Source: Raffaelea ambrosiae
Taxonomy: Eukaryota; Ascomycota; Sordariomycetes; Ophiostomatales; Ophiostomataceae
Reading direction: 5' to 3'
Assembly: GCA_002778195.1 (NCBI GenBank)
Contig: PCDI01000007.1
Span: forward strand, 2,095,337 to 2,159,336
DNA length: 64,000 nucleotides
Shown here in pieces: positions 20,543 through 31,114 of the stretch (its first letter is position 1; each line of letters begins with the position of its first letter). The notes under the pieces were generated by a model. That model was not told the DNA's origin and ran no database searches. It saw nothing but the letters and a program-made list of their open reading frames with translations. The translations under genes and the position numbers were made by a program.

Positions 20543-23500
20543 ATGGCTAGCGACACACCGCCCTTCGGAAGCACCGGCAACATGGAGACCACCGGCGACA
20601 GTCTTTCCGGTGCTGACGCCGCCGCCAAGAGCCAGCAATCGACGCCTAACAGCGCTGCGACGCCCGCCATAACCGTGACCAGCGATGCCGGCGCACCGTC
20701 TTCAACAACCCGCGACGCTTCATTTGATGCGCCGCCTTCTGGCCAGACACTGACTGGCAAGCAAGAGCACTGTCCGTTCATCCCGTTTCCCGACACAACC
20801 CACGCTCACGACTTCCTTCGACTTTGTTATGATGCTCAAGCTGACCTCTACCTTCACAGATCTCAAACGGGAGCTTCTCTCAAAGCAAACACAATGGGAG
20901 ATCTCCGAGCTTAGCTCACCCACGGCCCTGCGTCGCTTTGGTGCGCCCTTCAAGTCCGACTTTGGAGAGGTCTCCCCTCTCGATTCCGACTTGCCCATTC
21001 TCCGGTACATATTTGTCCACCATGTACGCGAGTTCCCTTTTCTCGACAAAGCTCGTGAGAAGGAATTCTGGCAAGACAAATTGCAGACGGTCTGTGCCCT
21101 CCCTGGACACCACGAAAATGATTTTCCCCGACGCTTACTGACTGTGCGTGCAGTTTCTCGAGTCATTTGCCAGCAAAAACATATCGTCATCTGAAGACCG
21201 CCTGGAAGAGACAAAACGTCGCAAGCTGGCCACCAAGGCTGAGAAACTAGTTGAGCTTATGATGGTCTCCGGCGTCGGCACGTCCTCTGGTTTTGAAGAA
21301 CGTATACGGTTTACTGAGCTCGAGATTGTCGACCGTGACGCGATTGATACCGGCGTACTCTCCACTGTACCCGAGGGCAATTTCGTCAACGGCTGGGACG
21401 TCAATGTCGCAGGTGTTCGTGTTACTTCTGTTAAGAGGAACATTCGATACCACAAACACGCTGTATGTTTTATGCCATTTTGTTCTATTCACTTTTTGTT
21501 TCGCATGCTTGGAGATAGAAACTAACCAACCCCCCAGGAATTCATACTTCGTATCAAGAGGAAGGGCGAGCTCGAATATTTTGTAGGTCGGCGGTATGGC
21601 GAGTTCAGCCGTCTACATAAGGCATTGCAAGCTGAACTCCCCGGACGCGTTCTCCCGCCACTTCCTAGGAAGAATAAGACGAGCACAACGTCCAACCTTC
21701 TTGGTCTCGCCGGCACCAATGATTCTGATGTATCTTCCGTTTCATCCTCTTCAACCCAAATGACACTTCCAGCTGGCAATGGCGGTGGAAGCCTGGGAGA
21801 ATCGCTGAAGAACCTTTCAGTTCGAGGTTCGTACCTGTGCACCTGTGTCTGGCATAGCTATGTCGCTGTTTACAGTTCGCTCGCTCGTTTTGTTTGTCAT
21901 TTACTCTAACCAGAGGCAGACCATCGTCGATCAGGGTCTACATCATCTGCAAGGGGATCGCCGCGGGCGTCCTTGGATGGGAGAGGGAGATCACCTAGTC
22001 CTGTCCCCGGATCCAGACCGTCTGAGGTAAGCCTGCCCGAACTCCTTTACCATCAGCAGCAAGGCTTTCGCGACGATGTCTAACTGGTGTTTAAATAGGG
22101 CATTGTTCTTTGGCGTGAAAATCAGCGCATATCTCTACGGTCTTTCTTGCGTACATTGTTACAGAACCAGCAGATTGCCCAAACAAAGGCAATGCAAACC
22201 TTTCTCAGCCGTGATCCCATCACTCCAAATGATGAGGATGTGGATGATATCATGCAGAGAAAGGCCGTCGATGAAAAACGTGTGGAAGAGCAGAAGAGGT
22301 TTTACGAAATTGCGCGCAGGCGTGCTGCGGACCTTGATGTCTACATGGAACAGTACGCGGTTCTTTTCCCTCCCACCCGTGTATCGGTTCGAAATACAGG
22401 TGCATGCTAATCCATCACAGATTTCGCCAAGATATCGTCGAGCACAACGGATTAACCATGCTCTTCAAGGAGATCAAAGAAAAAGAAACTATCCAGGGTT
22501 TGAGCATACAGTACCAGAAGTTTGCGGAGTGGTTGCGCATTGAAGTGGCTGCTACAATTTACCACCTGTTTCTCGCCGAAGACAACTCCCCAGAACTATT
22601 TGCACAGGCAAAACGGATCCATTCTCTTATCCCCTATACGGTGATCAAGAACGTTATACGAGTTGCGAATCCAGCGGCTGTAATGTCCAGTATTTTGGAC
22701 GTTTTTCTAGCACAGCCGTTTGGTGCCCGGTCCCTGATGCAGCGGATCTTTTCTCTAACTCTCAACGACGGCATTCGCAATTTCCAACGCTCAATTGATA
22801 CGCTGACGACGAGAATTGATGACCCCGTTTTTGTGGACAAGCTCAAAGCATACACAGATGCAGGAGAGCACATCAAGGTGACTCTTCGCGAAGAAGCCGC
22901 CAGTGAAGACCTCGACCTTATCGTCACCGTACTGCGCTCAGATTTGCTGGAGCCGGCACTTACTCCAGAGCAGATCGGGCGACTGTACAATGCCTACGTG
23001 GCGTTCAATTCAGCAATTGAGAATGTTGATGAAGAATTGAAGCAGGGAGCGCAGCTGTTCTCTTACCTGAAGCAGCTTATGAAGCTGTACACTAGGCAGC
23101 GTGATAAGGCGATGATGCTGAGCCTCATTGAGGAGCCAGTGACATTATCCTTGTTCCGTGATTTATTCACCATTTTCTACGAACCGCTTGTCCGCGTGTA
23201 CAAGTCGGCAAACGTCTATAGTAGCGTTATGGACTTCTCCGCCTTTGTGGACGACATGGTCCAGGTCGTCGACCGTTGTCGTGAGCAGGATGCGTCTGCA
23301 GATCCTAACCAGACGGTGCAGGCCTTCATTGATCTCTGTCAGCGCCATGAAAACAATTTCTACAAATTTGTCCACGAGGTACACACGCACGATAACGGCC
23401 TCTTCACCCAACTTATGGGTTGGATTGAGGGCATTCTGGATTTCCTTCGGAAGGGACCGAAGAACGGGACAGTCGATATCAATGCCCTCTTCGAAGGCGC

Positions 23501-23939
23501 TGTAAGTGTAGGAAGTCTGGACAAGCAAAAGGCTATTGGGGAGATCGATAGCCTTATTGCTTGGCAGGAGGCGCGCAAGAAATGGCACCAGGACAAGACA
23601 CGACAGAAGATGGCTGCCGAAGGTGGCAACAACAACGGTAGCGCTGGTGGTGCGGATAATGGGATGACAGTGCCTGTCGGCTTCAGCGCCGGCGATTTTG
23701 GCCTCAATGAATCGGATCTCCAGGAGATGGCATATGAAGATGAAGACGATTCAGACGATGAGGCGGCCCAGGAGCTGGAAGATGAGCTGGACCCGATTGA
23801 GGCAGAGAGACGGCGTCGGGCCAAACGCCAGGACCGTCTGAGACGCAGTGCCGGTGAGCCGACAAAGCCGACTGTTGACGAGATTTACAAGCTCAAGGAC
23901 AACTTCTTGACGATGTTGCGGTCTGTTCTAGCGGAGTGA
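20543..23939 (+). CDS. PX-domain protein with PXB (PX-associated) and DUF3818 regions
   Basis: Seven exons: 20543-20771, 20860-21089, 21154-21462, 21538-21826, 21914-22026, 22099-22352, 22421-23939; all phases agree and give 980 residues. The first intron uses a GTCCGT donor and restores KQEHYLKRELL across the junction, the normal PXB start. Domains: disordered Ser/Thr N-terminus; PXB at about residues 72-200; PX domain from about 240 (GWDVNV... RRYGEF), split by a Ser/Arg-rich insertion, and ending in RISLRSFLRTLL near 400-415; DUF3818 helical region in the last exon; acidic then basic coiled C-terminus (EDEDDSDDEA). PX domains bind PI3P, so a role at endosomal or vacuolar membranes is expected. 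The fungal PXB-PX-DUF3818 family is poorly characterised. Confidence 0.9.
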
Positions 23940-24907
23940 CAAGGGAAGGATAGATACGGAATGACGGTTCCAATATCATTTCAGCTTCTGGGTACTCGGC
24001 ATTTTATGCAGTTCTTTGAACAAGAATCCGACTAAAGGTTTTTTGGTGTGCGTATTTCCCAGATCAATAGACCTGTTATTGTGAAGCTGGCGAGGGGCCT
24101 AGTCTGTCACATGCTCCACGGCCAGATGCGCCATAGTAGAAGTCCGAGACTCAAGTCAAGTGAAACCACATTGAGAATGCCGCGGAACTGTGGGTCAGGC
24201 TGGGCAGCGCTGTTGTTGTGATAGGTGTACTGCGCTGCTACTATTCAATACGGCGACAAGACGGCGGCGCTGTTTTGGAATCGAATGGACAGCGAAGTGC
24301 TAGAAATGGCGCTCATGCACAGACCACCGGGCTCGGTAGGCGTTCGGCTATGGAAGAATTGTAACCCGTAAGGCAAAGCAAAGAGAATGTGAAGAATTAG
24401 TGGAGTAATGAGAAATGCGCCGCACGAGATTGGTTAGTGGAGAGGGGAGCGGCTTACATTTTTGGGCAAGGGAGTTTTGCGGCAACAGCAGTGGGTTTTC
24501 CGGGCTGGGATTATTGGGCCAAAGGTCGGGAATGTGCGGTTTCCTGGCCTCCTGCCTAGTGGGATTTTTTTACTTGTTTTCACCTTCCAGCAGCATCTGC
24601 ACAACTTTCAATTGCTTCCTTCCCTTCCACAATTGGACACTACCTTCAGCTTTCTCCTTGATCATCGCGATCCGTGTCGCTGACCGGTCCCGGACCCTGA
24701 CCTCCAGACCCCTTCTTATTTCGTGCGACGTGTTCGGACTGGCCAATGCAGTGGAGCCACCGTTTGTACAGGGCAGATATACCGACCGAGCCAACTCCCG
24801 ACACAATCGGCATATCAACGAGACATTTGTGGCAGTAGAAGGGCCAAGACGAATCCGCCGCAGAGAACCACGCCGACAACCCCCCGAAGAGGCTGCCCAC
24901 GAACCAA
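23940..24907. other. Intergenic, upstream of SDH1
   Basis: About 1 kb between tandem plus-strand genes. It should hold the SDH1 promoter. No distinctive site or gene recognised. Confidence 0.4.
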
Positions 24908-27264
24908 ATGGCGTCTTCTCGGGTTTGGAAACGGCTGGCGGCAATTGCCAGACCTGGAGTAGGTATTCGTCGCGGTTCTGCTCATAGCAGTCCGTGGTCG
25001 ACAGAAGGGCGGCGCCGGAGCCTATTATACCGGCATTGTGCTGGAAATTTGTACTGACATTGTTGTCCCGTACTAGTTCCAATCATCTAGAGCCTTCTCT
25101 TGCACGCGGCCAGCCGGTAAGTTGCCTCTACACCCCAAGAAAGTCGTCTCTTGAGGCCACAATCGAGGGAAGACACGCCAATGCGCGGCTTAATTTCATT
25201 TTGCTAACTGGCGTCTTCTCAGCTCGTGTTATAGCCAATGGCCCTCTGCGCGCAAAGGAGGCATCCTCCTACGTGAGCTCGAAATACCCCGTTATTGTAC
25301 GTATTTGCTAGGTTTCCGCGACCTGTCTTATCTGTCCATCTCTGACCGAGCCTAGGACCACGAGTATGACGCCGTCGTTGTTGGCGCCGGCGGCTCCGGT
25401 CTGCGCGCCGCCTTCGGTCTCGCCGAGGCCGGCTTCAATACTGCCTGCATATCCAAGCTCTTCCCAACTCGAAGCCACACCGTAGCAGCTCAAGGCGGCA
25501 TCAATGCAGCTCTCGGCAACATGCACGAGGACGATTGGCGCTGGCACATGTACGATACTGTGAAGGGCTCTGATTGGCTCGGTGACCAGGATGCCATTCA
25601 CTACATGACTCGTGAGGCTCCTGCCTCCATTATTGAGCTCGAGCATTACGGCTGCCCCTTTTCACGTACCGAAGAGGGTAAAATGTGAGCTGCTGACTTG
25701 GCTCACGTAGACAGCGGAACTCGGCTAATGATTACATAGTTACCAGCGTGCCTTTGGTGGCCAGTCCCGTGAGTTCGGCAAAGGTGGCCAGGCCTACCGT
25801 TGCTGCGCTGCTGCTGACCGAACCGGCCACGCCCTTCTGCATACGCTTTATGGCCAATCACTGCGCCACAATACGAACTACTTCATCGAGTTCTTTGCTA
25901 TCGACCTGATTATGGAAGACGGCGAGTGCCGCGGTGTCCTGGCCTACAACCAGGAGGATGGAACCCTGCATCGTTTCCTTGCGAACAGCACGGTGCTGGC
26001 TACTGGCGGCTATGGCCGCGCTTACTTCAGTTGTACGTCTGCACACACATGTACAGGTGACGGCATGGCCATGGTGTCCCGCGCCGGCCTGCCTTGCCAA
26101 GATCTCGAGTTTGTGCAGTTCCATCCGACTGGTATTTATGGCGCCGGCTGCCTGATCACCGAGGGTGCCCGCGGCGAGGGTGGTTACTTGCTCAACAGCG
26201 AAGGTGAGCGGTTTATGGAGCGTTACGCGCCGACGGCCAAGGATTTAGCCAGTCGTGATGTCGTCTCGCGGTCTATGACCATGGAGATTCGTGATGGCCG
26301 TGGTGTCGGCCCGGACAAGGACCACATCTATCTCCAACTGAGCCATTTGCCTGCTGAGGTCCTTGCTGAACGCCTGCCCGGTATCTCGGAAACTGCAAGC
26401 ATTTTCTCCGGTGTTGACGTCCGCACTCAGCCGATTCCTGTACTGCCGACTGTTCACTACAACATGGGTGGTATTCCGACCAAGTATACTGGCCAGGTGT
26501 TGACGGTTGATGAGAACGGCGAGGATAAGGCAGTTGAGGGGCTGTATGCTTGCGGCGAGGCTGCCTGCGTGTCCGTGCATGGAGCCAATCGCCTCGGCGC
26601 CAACTCCCTCCTGGATCTGGTTGTTTTTGGTCGTGCTGTGTCTCATACCATTCGCGACACCCATACGCCGGGCCAGAAGCTCAAGCCCCTGCGCGCTGAC
26701 GCCGGTGCTGACTCTATTGAGTTCCTTGACAAAATTCGGAATTCCGACGGCCCGAAAAGCACGGCGGAGATTCGCCTGGCCATGCAGAAGACTATGCAGA
26801 CTGATGTCAGCGTGTTCCGCATGCAGGAGAGCTTGGACGAGGGCGTCCGCAATATCAACCAGGTTGACCAGACGTACTCGCAAGTCGGTATCCAGGATCG
26901 CAGCATGATCTGGAACTCGGATTTGGTGGAGACCATTGAACTCCGGAACCTGTTGACCTGCGCGTAAGTTTTTTTTTCCTTGGTTTTTCTATGCCTTGTA
27001 AAGGGAGAGGAAACTTGCAGAGGCCGGTGCTAACCACGCCGCAGTGTCCAAACCGCTACGTCTGCCGCCAACCGCAAGGAATCGCGTGGTGCGCATGCCC
27101 GGGAAGACTACCCCGACCGTGACGACAAGAACTGGATGAAGCACACCCTCAGCTACCAGAGAGTGCCGCATGGCCCCGTGGAGCTGAAGTACCGCAAGGT
27201 GATCAGCACAACACTCGATGAGAACGAATGCAAATCGGTGCCGCCATTCAAGCGTGTATACTAA
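24908..27264 (+). CDS. SDH1: Succinate dehydrogenase flavoprotein subunit, mitochondrial (complex II)
   Basis: Six exons: 24908-24958, 25077-25116, 25223-25296, 25356-25684, 25740-26963, 27045-27264; total 645 residues. The first two exons encode a basic mitochondrial presequence (MASSRVWKRLAAIARPG). Intron 1 has a GTAGGT donor and TACTGAC branch; a GTATTC donor 4 nt downstream is the alternative. The dinucleotide fold reads VVVGAGGSGLRAA (residue ~62). His96 in TRSHTVAAQGG is the covalent FAD site. HPTGIYGAG, GARGEGG and the substrate-site HGANRLGANSLLDLVVFG are intact. Oxidises succinate to fumarate in the TCA cycle, passing electrons via SDH2 to ubiquinone. The 40-nt second exon is the least certain part; the core is certain. 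Confidence 0.95.
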
Positions 27265-27736
27265 AACCAAGAATGTATATGGGGGGGAAACTGCCGCTAT
27301 TTACACCATGATGGGTACGAAGGCGAAATGGCGGCAACATACACTGCCCGATCAATTTGCAGGCTTTTTTTACATTTTTTTACCTTGATTTGTATTGCTC
27401 ATCGGCCACTCGGAGCAGATCGTCTAGTTGTCGTGCCCTTGTTCCCACGGTTCAGCTTGCGTCGCGGTTGCTGTCAATGCTACATGCCGCCATCATTGTT
27501 ATCAAGGTTGCACGGGCTGGCGCTGGTGATCTTTTCTCTTTTTTTTTCAAACCCATCAAACTGCGACCAAGAGAGTTAACTCAGCCTACCCGGATGGAAA
27601 GTGTTATCTGATTTGATAATTTGGATGATAAGATATAATTGTAAAGAAAAAAAAGAAAAAAAAGAAAAAGAAAAAAAAGAAATCTGACATAAGATTGAGT
27701 GCGCCTGAAACTCCATACCAGTAGACCAGCTGTCTT
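27265..27736. other. Convergent intergenic spacer with A/GAAA-rich tract
   Basis: 3' regions of SDH1 and the DUF3074 gene. A GAAAAAAAA-type purine tract occupies about 27643-27682. No gene recognised. Confidence 0.4.
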
Positions 27737-28903
27737 TCACGCCCGAGCCGTAAGTTCGGCTGGCACAAGTGCTTCTGTTTCTCCCTGAACACCAACAGGC
27801 GTTTTGTGAGCCGGGTCGGCGGTGGAAGTCCTCGCAATGGGCAACGAGGCCGGAGCGGTGTTATCTGACTGTACCAGCGGCCCTGTCTCTCGGCCTCCGA
27901 CACTTTCATTCTGTATCCGCTCTGTTGCTAGCCAGCGGAAGAACAGAGGCACATCTTTTGCTATCTGCCCAGGAACGGCCATCGCCTGCACCCACGGAGG
28001 CAATACGCCCCTTGCATCCGAGGCTGTCGCCATCACCCATTCGATTTGTCCAGTTCCAGAAGTCGAATCAGGGAGCAATCGGATCTGCTCCACGCTGACA
28101 TAGGCTGCCACAACTGCTGGCCCAGACTCTGCGGCAGCTGCGCGAGGGTTGGTGAAGGCCTCGGAGCCGGCTGTGTTGTAATCATTCAAGGTCACGCTGG
28201 CAACTAGAAATTCCGGCGTGGCATCTTCGCCCGTCGACGCACATGTCATCTGCAAGACAGGAAACAGGCGATCTTTCAGCACAGGCCGGCCGACTTTGTG
28301 CCGCATCTCATGCAGGGAAAGCGTAAAGTCGGACCAAAGACGCCCACCCTCCTCAACAGCGAAGGTGCCCAGTGTAGCTGCAGGCCACCTCATGATTTCG
28401 TGAGCGCCCACGACGGTGGGAGTCATGGCATATTCTGTATCAACGTGACGATCTTTCTGGTAGGTACGAAACTCGACCCAGGAGGCGGTACCTGGGCTGG
28501 GGGCATCTTGATGCAAAGAGCGACGACAGATCCAAGTCTCGGGCGCGATCTTGTTTGTGGCAGCACTAGCGGCTTGTTGGTTGCCGCTGCGGATAATGCC
28601 TTTGTTGGTTCGCAGTGCAGCCAACCTTTGTAATACGGGAGCCGGCACGATGCGCTCTGCCAAGCTGACCTCGACGCTGTCGCTAGACCGGCCACCGGCC
28701 TCTCGGCCACGGTATGTTTTGAAGCCCTTGGGTTTCCACCGACCAGTATTGGCTAAGTCAACGCTGTCGACGAACAGGACTGTCTCTTGCACGAGGGAGA
28801 GGATGAACGGCGCGATCTCGTCGATGCTGGCATTGGTCGGTGGAAGCTGTTGTAGCGACAGGCCCCACAGACGAAGGAGCGGGCCCAGCTGGTTGTCGTC
28901 CAT
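27737..28903 (-). CDS. DUF3074 (START-like) domain protein
   Basis: Single exon, 388 residues from the ATG at 28903. The DUF3074 region covers about residues 110-330: WVEFRTYQKDR near 140, WSDFTLSLHEMRHKVGRP, and the diagnostic end WVMATASDARGVLPPWVQ then IAKDVPLFFRWL. DUF3074 belongs to the SRPBCC/START-like helix-grip fold, which usually binds lipids or other hydrophobic ligands; no substrate is known. The C-terminal ~70 residues are low-complexity. No signal peptide or membrane helix. It is transcribed divergently from the quinone reductase across a 0.9-kb gap containing a (GTT)n repeat; co-regulation is possible but unproven. Confidence 0.85.
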   Translation of the reverse strand: MDDNQLGPLLRLWGLSLQQLPPTNASIDEIAPFILSLVQETVLFVDSVDLANTGRWKPKGFKTYRGREAGGRSSDSVEVSLAERIVPAPVLQRLAALRTNKGIIRSGNQQAASAATNKIAPETWICRRSLHQDAPSPGTASWVEFRTYQKDRHVDTEYAMTPTVVGAHEIMRWPAATLGTFAVEEGGRLWSDFTLSLHEMRHKVGRPVLKDRLFPVLQMTCASTGEDATPEFLVASVTLNDYNTAGSEAFTNPRAAAAESGPAVVAAYVSVEQIRLLPDSTSGTGQIEWVMATASDARGVLPPWVQAMAVPGQIAKDVPLFFRWLATERIQNESVGGRETGPLVQSDNTAPASLPIARTSTADPAHKTPVGVQGETEALVPAELTARA

Positions 28904-29293
28904 TGCTTCGGAGGGTTCCTGGGCTGCGGGTCACTGGGGGACTGCTCTGGTATATGGGTGAGGCTCAATGACAATGAGGTTCGGCTTGGCGTCTCCTGCC
29001 ACCTTTTGTTTCTGGCAGTTGAGGCCTTGTACGGTCTGCGCGTAAGATAGTTTGTCCGGGGCTACCGGTCCCTTCTGTTCAAGTGGTGAATACAGATTAC
29101 TCCACCCTGAAAATCCCCTGTCAGCGCTCGCTGCCCTATATTCCGGTTTCATGACGTGAGACGGTGTCGCAACAATAGCGCACAGAACCTTCCGACTTTG
29201 ATTTCTAGAAAAAGCTCCTGTTAGGAAGAGCAAGCATCTGTATGGGCCGCCATGATTGCCTCCCGACGTCGGTGTTGGGGGTGGATTCTCTCG

Positions 29294-29342
<49 letters not shown>

Positions 29343-29799
29343 CTGAACGCACCACGAAGCTGCCAGAGCCACGCAAATCTAGGGTGTGTCCCATTGCACT
29401 ATGGGTATCACTCATTATTCCTGCCTTTAAAGGCCGCATTGTAGAGCGCGTCAAACACGTGAGAGTTCGACATTAGCAGCTGGGACGATATTCGCCAGGT
29501 GGGGCACCCCCAGACCAATGAGAGCGTGCCTATGAGGTAAGCCCAACTGAGACCCTAAGATCGGAATTCGGGTTTGCCGCCTGTAGGAGTCCACCACCCG
29601 AAGTTCCGAATTACCGGCGTGCTGCGGAGAAATAGAGAACCCAACTACACGCGATATTTGTCAGGGAGCTCTCGCGGTGGCCAATTGATCGCCTTAAAAA
29701 GCTGTCAGCCTTCCTGTGATATCCCATGTCGCCACGAGCCCGTGAGACATACAATCCCAACAGAACGCACACCAACAAGAGAACCAAAACAGCCTGACA
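28904..29799. other. Divergent promoter region DUF3074 / quinone reductase
   Basis: About 0.9 kb shared between divergent start codons. It contains the (GTT)n microsatellite listed separately. No other gene or site is recognised with confidence. Confidence 0.4.
29293..29342. repeat. (GTT)16-17 microsatellite
   Basis: Fifty uninterrupted bases of GTT. It keeps small frames open (Leu, Cys or Val on one strand, Asn/Thr/Gln-type on the other), but there is no gene support. It sits in the divergent promoter between 28903 and 29800. Confidence 0.97.
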
Positions 29800-30774
29800 A
29801 TGAAAGCGGTGCAGTTTGCCGAGTATGGCACCTCCGATGTGCTTAAGGTGGTTGACGTTCCCAAGCCGACCCCAAAGCCCAATCAGGTGCTCATTAAGGT
29901 CGAGTATGCCGGTGTCAACTTTATCGACACCTATTTGAGAACAGGCCTCTACCCGTCTTCCCTACCGGCCACCGCCGGTCGCGAAGGTGCCGGTATTGTT
30001 GAGCAGGTTGGCGCTGACGTGCCGGCCTCATACGGATTAGCTATCGGCGACAAGGTGGCTGCCTTTGGCCCAGGATCTATGGCCGAATACGCCACTGTCG
30101 ACGCCAAATCAGTCCTCAAACTTCCGGACACGATACCAACGAGGCTCGGCGCGGCTCTGCTTTTGCAGGGCCTCACAGCTTGGACGTTGGTGCGGGATGC
30201 CCACGATGTCAAACCCGGCGAGATTGTTCTGGTTCAAGCTGCAGCTGGTGGCACGGGCGGTCTCTTGGTGCAGATGTCCAAGGCACTGGGTGCCACTGTG
30301 ATCGGCACTGCTTCCACGCCCGAAAAGTTGGCAGTGGCCAAAGCCCACGGCTGCGACCATGTTATCAACTACACGACGTCCAACGTCGAAGAAGAGGTTT
30401 CCAAACTGACGGACGGTCTTGGATGTCATGCCGTATTTTCGGGAATTGGCAAGGCTACTGCGCAGGCAGATATGAACATGACACGGCGCAAGGGCTCGTT
30501 TGTGACATTTGGCAACTCAAGCGGAGCCATAGATTCAATCAAGCCACTCGACTTGAGCAAGAAGAATATCAAGCTTCTGCGGCCGACATTGTTCAACTAC
30601 ATTGTGACTCGTGAGGAGTTCGACACGCGGAGCAAAGAATTGGTTGACCTGATAGCTGTGGGCAAGGTCAAGGTGAATGTGGGAGGCGAGTACAGTCTCG
30701 CGGAGGTCGGCAAGGCACAGGATGACCTGGTTGGCCGCAAAACAGTTGGAAAACTGGTTGTGAAAATCCAGTAA
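29800..30774 (+). CDS. ZTA1: NADPH:quinone oxidoreductase, zeta-crystallin type (MDR superfamily)
   Basis: Intronless, 324 residues from the ATG at 29800. Typical QOR plan: GroES-like N-terminus (MKAVQFAEYGTSDVL; GVNFIDTYLRTGLYP near residues 47-61), then the NADPH-binding Rossmann segment with VLVQAAAGGTGGLLVQ (about residues 145-160), and LLRPTLFNYI near the C-terminus. No zinc ligands, as expected for this branch. The family catalyses one-electron reduction of quinones with NADPH and, in yeast Zta1, is stress-induced. The protein is short and compact like yeast Zta1 (334 residues). No targeting signal is visible. Substrate is not predictable from sequence. Confidence 0.92.
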   Translation: MKAVQFAEYGTSDVLKVVDVPKPTPKPNQVLIKVEYAGVNFIDTYLRTGLYPSSLPATAGREGAGIVEQVGADVPASYGLAIGDKVAAFGPGSMAEYATVDAKSVLKLPDTIPTRLGAALLLQGLTAWTLVRDAHDVKPGEIVLVQAAAGGTGGLLVQMSKALGATVIGTASTPEKLAVAKAHGCDHVINYTTSNVEEEVSKLTDGLGCHAVFSGIGKATAQADMNMTRRKGSFVTFGNSSGAIDSIKPLDLSKKNIKLLRPTLFNYIVTREEFDTRSKELVDLIAVGKVKVNVGGEYSLAEVGKAQDDLVGRKTVGKLVVKIQ

Positions 30775-31114
30775 ACTAAACAGTGATTCTGGCTATCAGA
30801 AAATTGTTATTTGGATGACCTGCTTGTGATTTTCACTCCGCGCCGGGTTGTGTCAATTTTGTGGGGGAAAGGGTGTGGTAGTGTTCCATCACAATTAAAA
30901 TCCTAACGATATTATCGACACCGCTCAAGTGGAAACCTAGATCGGAAGAAGAACAAACAAACAAATAAAGAAGAAAAACTGCCAACCCCCTACCTCCCGG
31001 AAACGATTATACATTCGTCTGGGAGACTCTCATGAGGTGTCGGTATCGCTATCCTTCAAACCCACTCCGTAGTATGTATGCTTGCCACCAGTAATTCAGC
31101 GATACACTTCCTTT
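30775..31114. other. Convergent intergenic spacer
   Basis: 3' region between convergent genes. AT-rich with an ACAAA-rich patch near 30954-30970. No gene recognised. Confidence 0.4.

Noticed and set aside
24994..25311. ORF covering the SDH1 5' region as one exon
   Set aside because: It reads through two consensus introns; the spliced model gives a proper presequence and correct phase.
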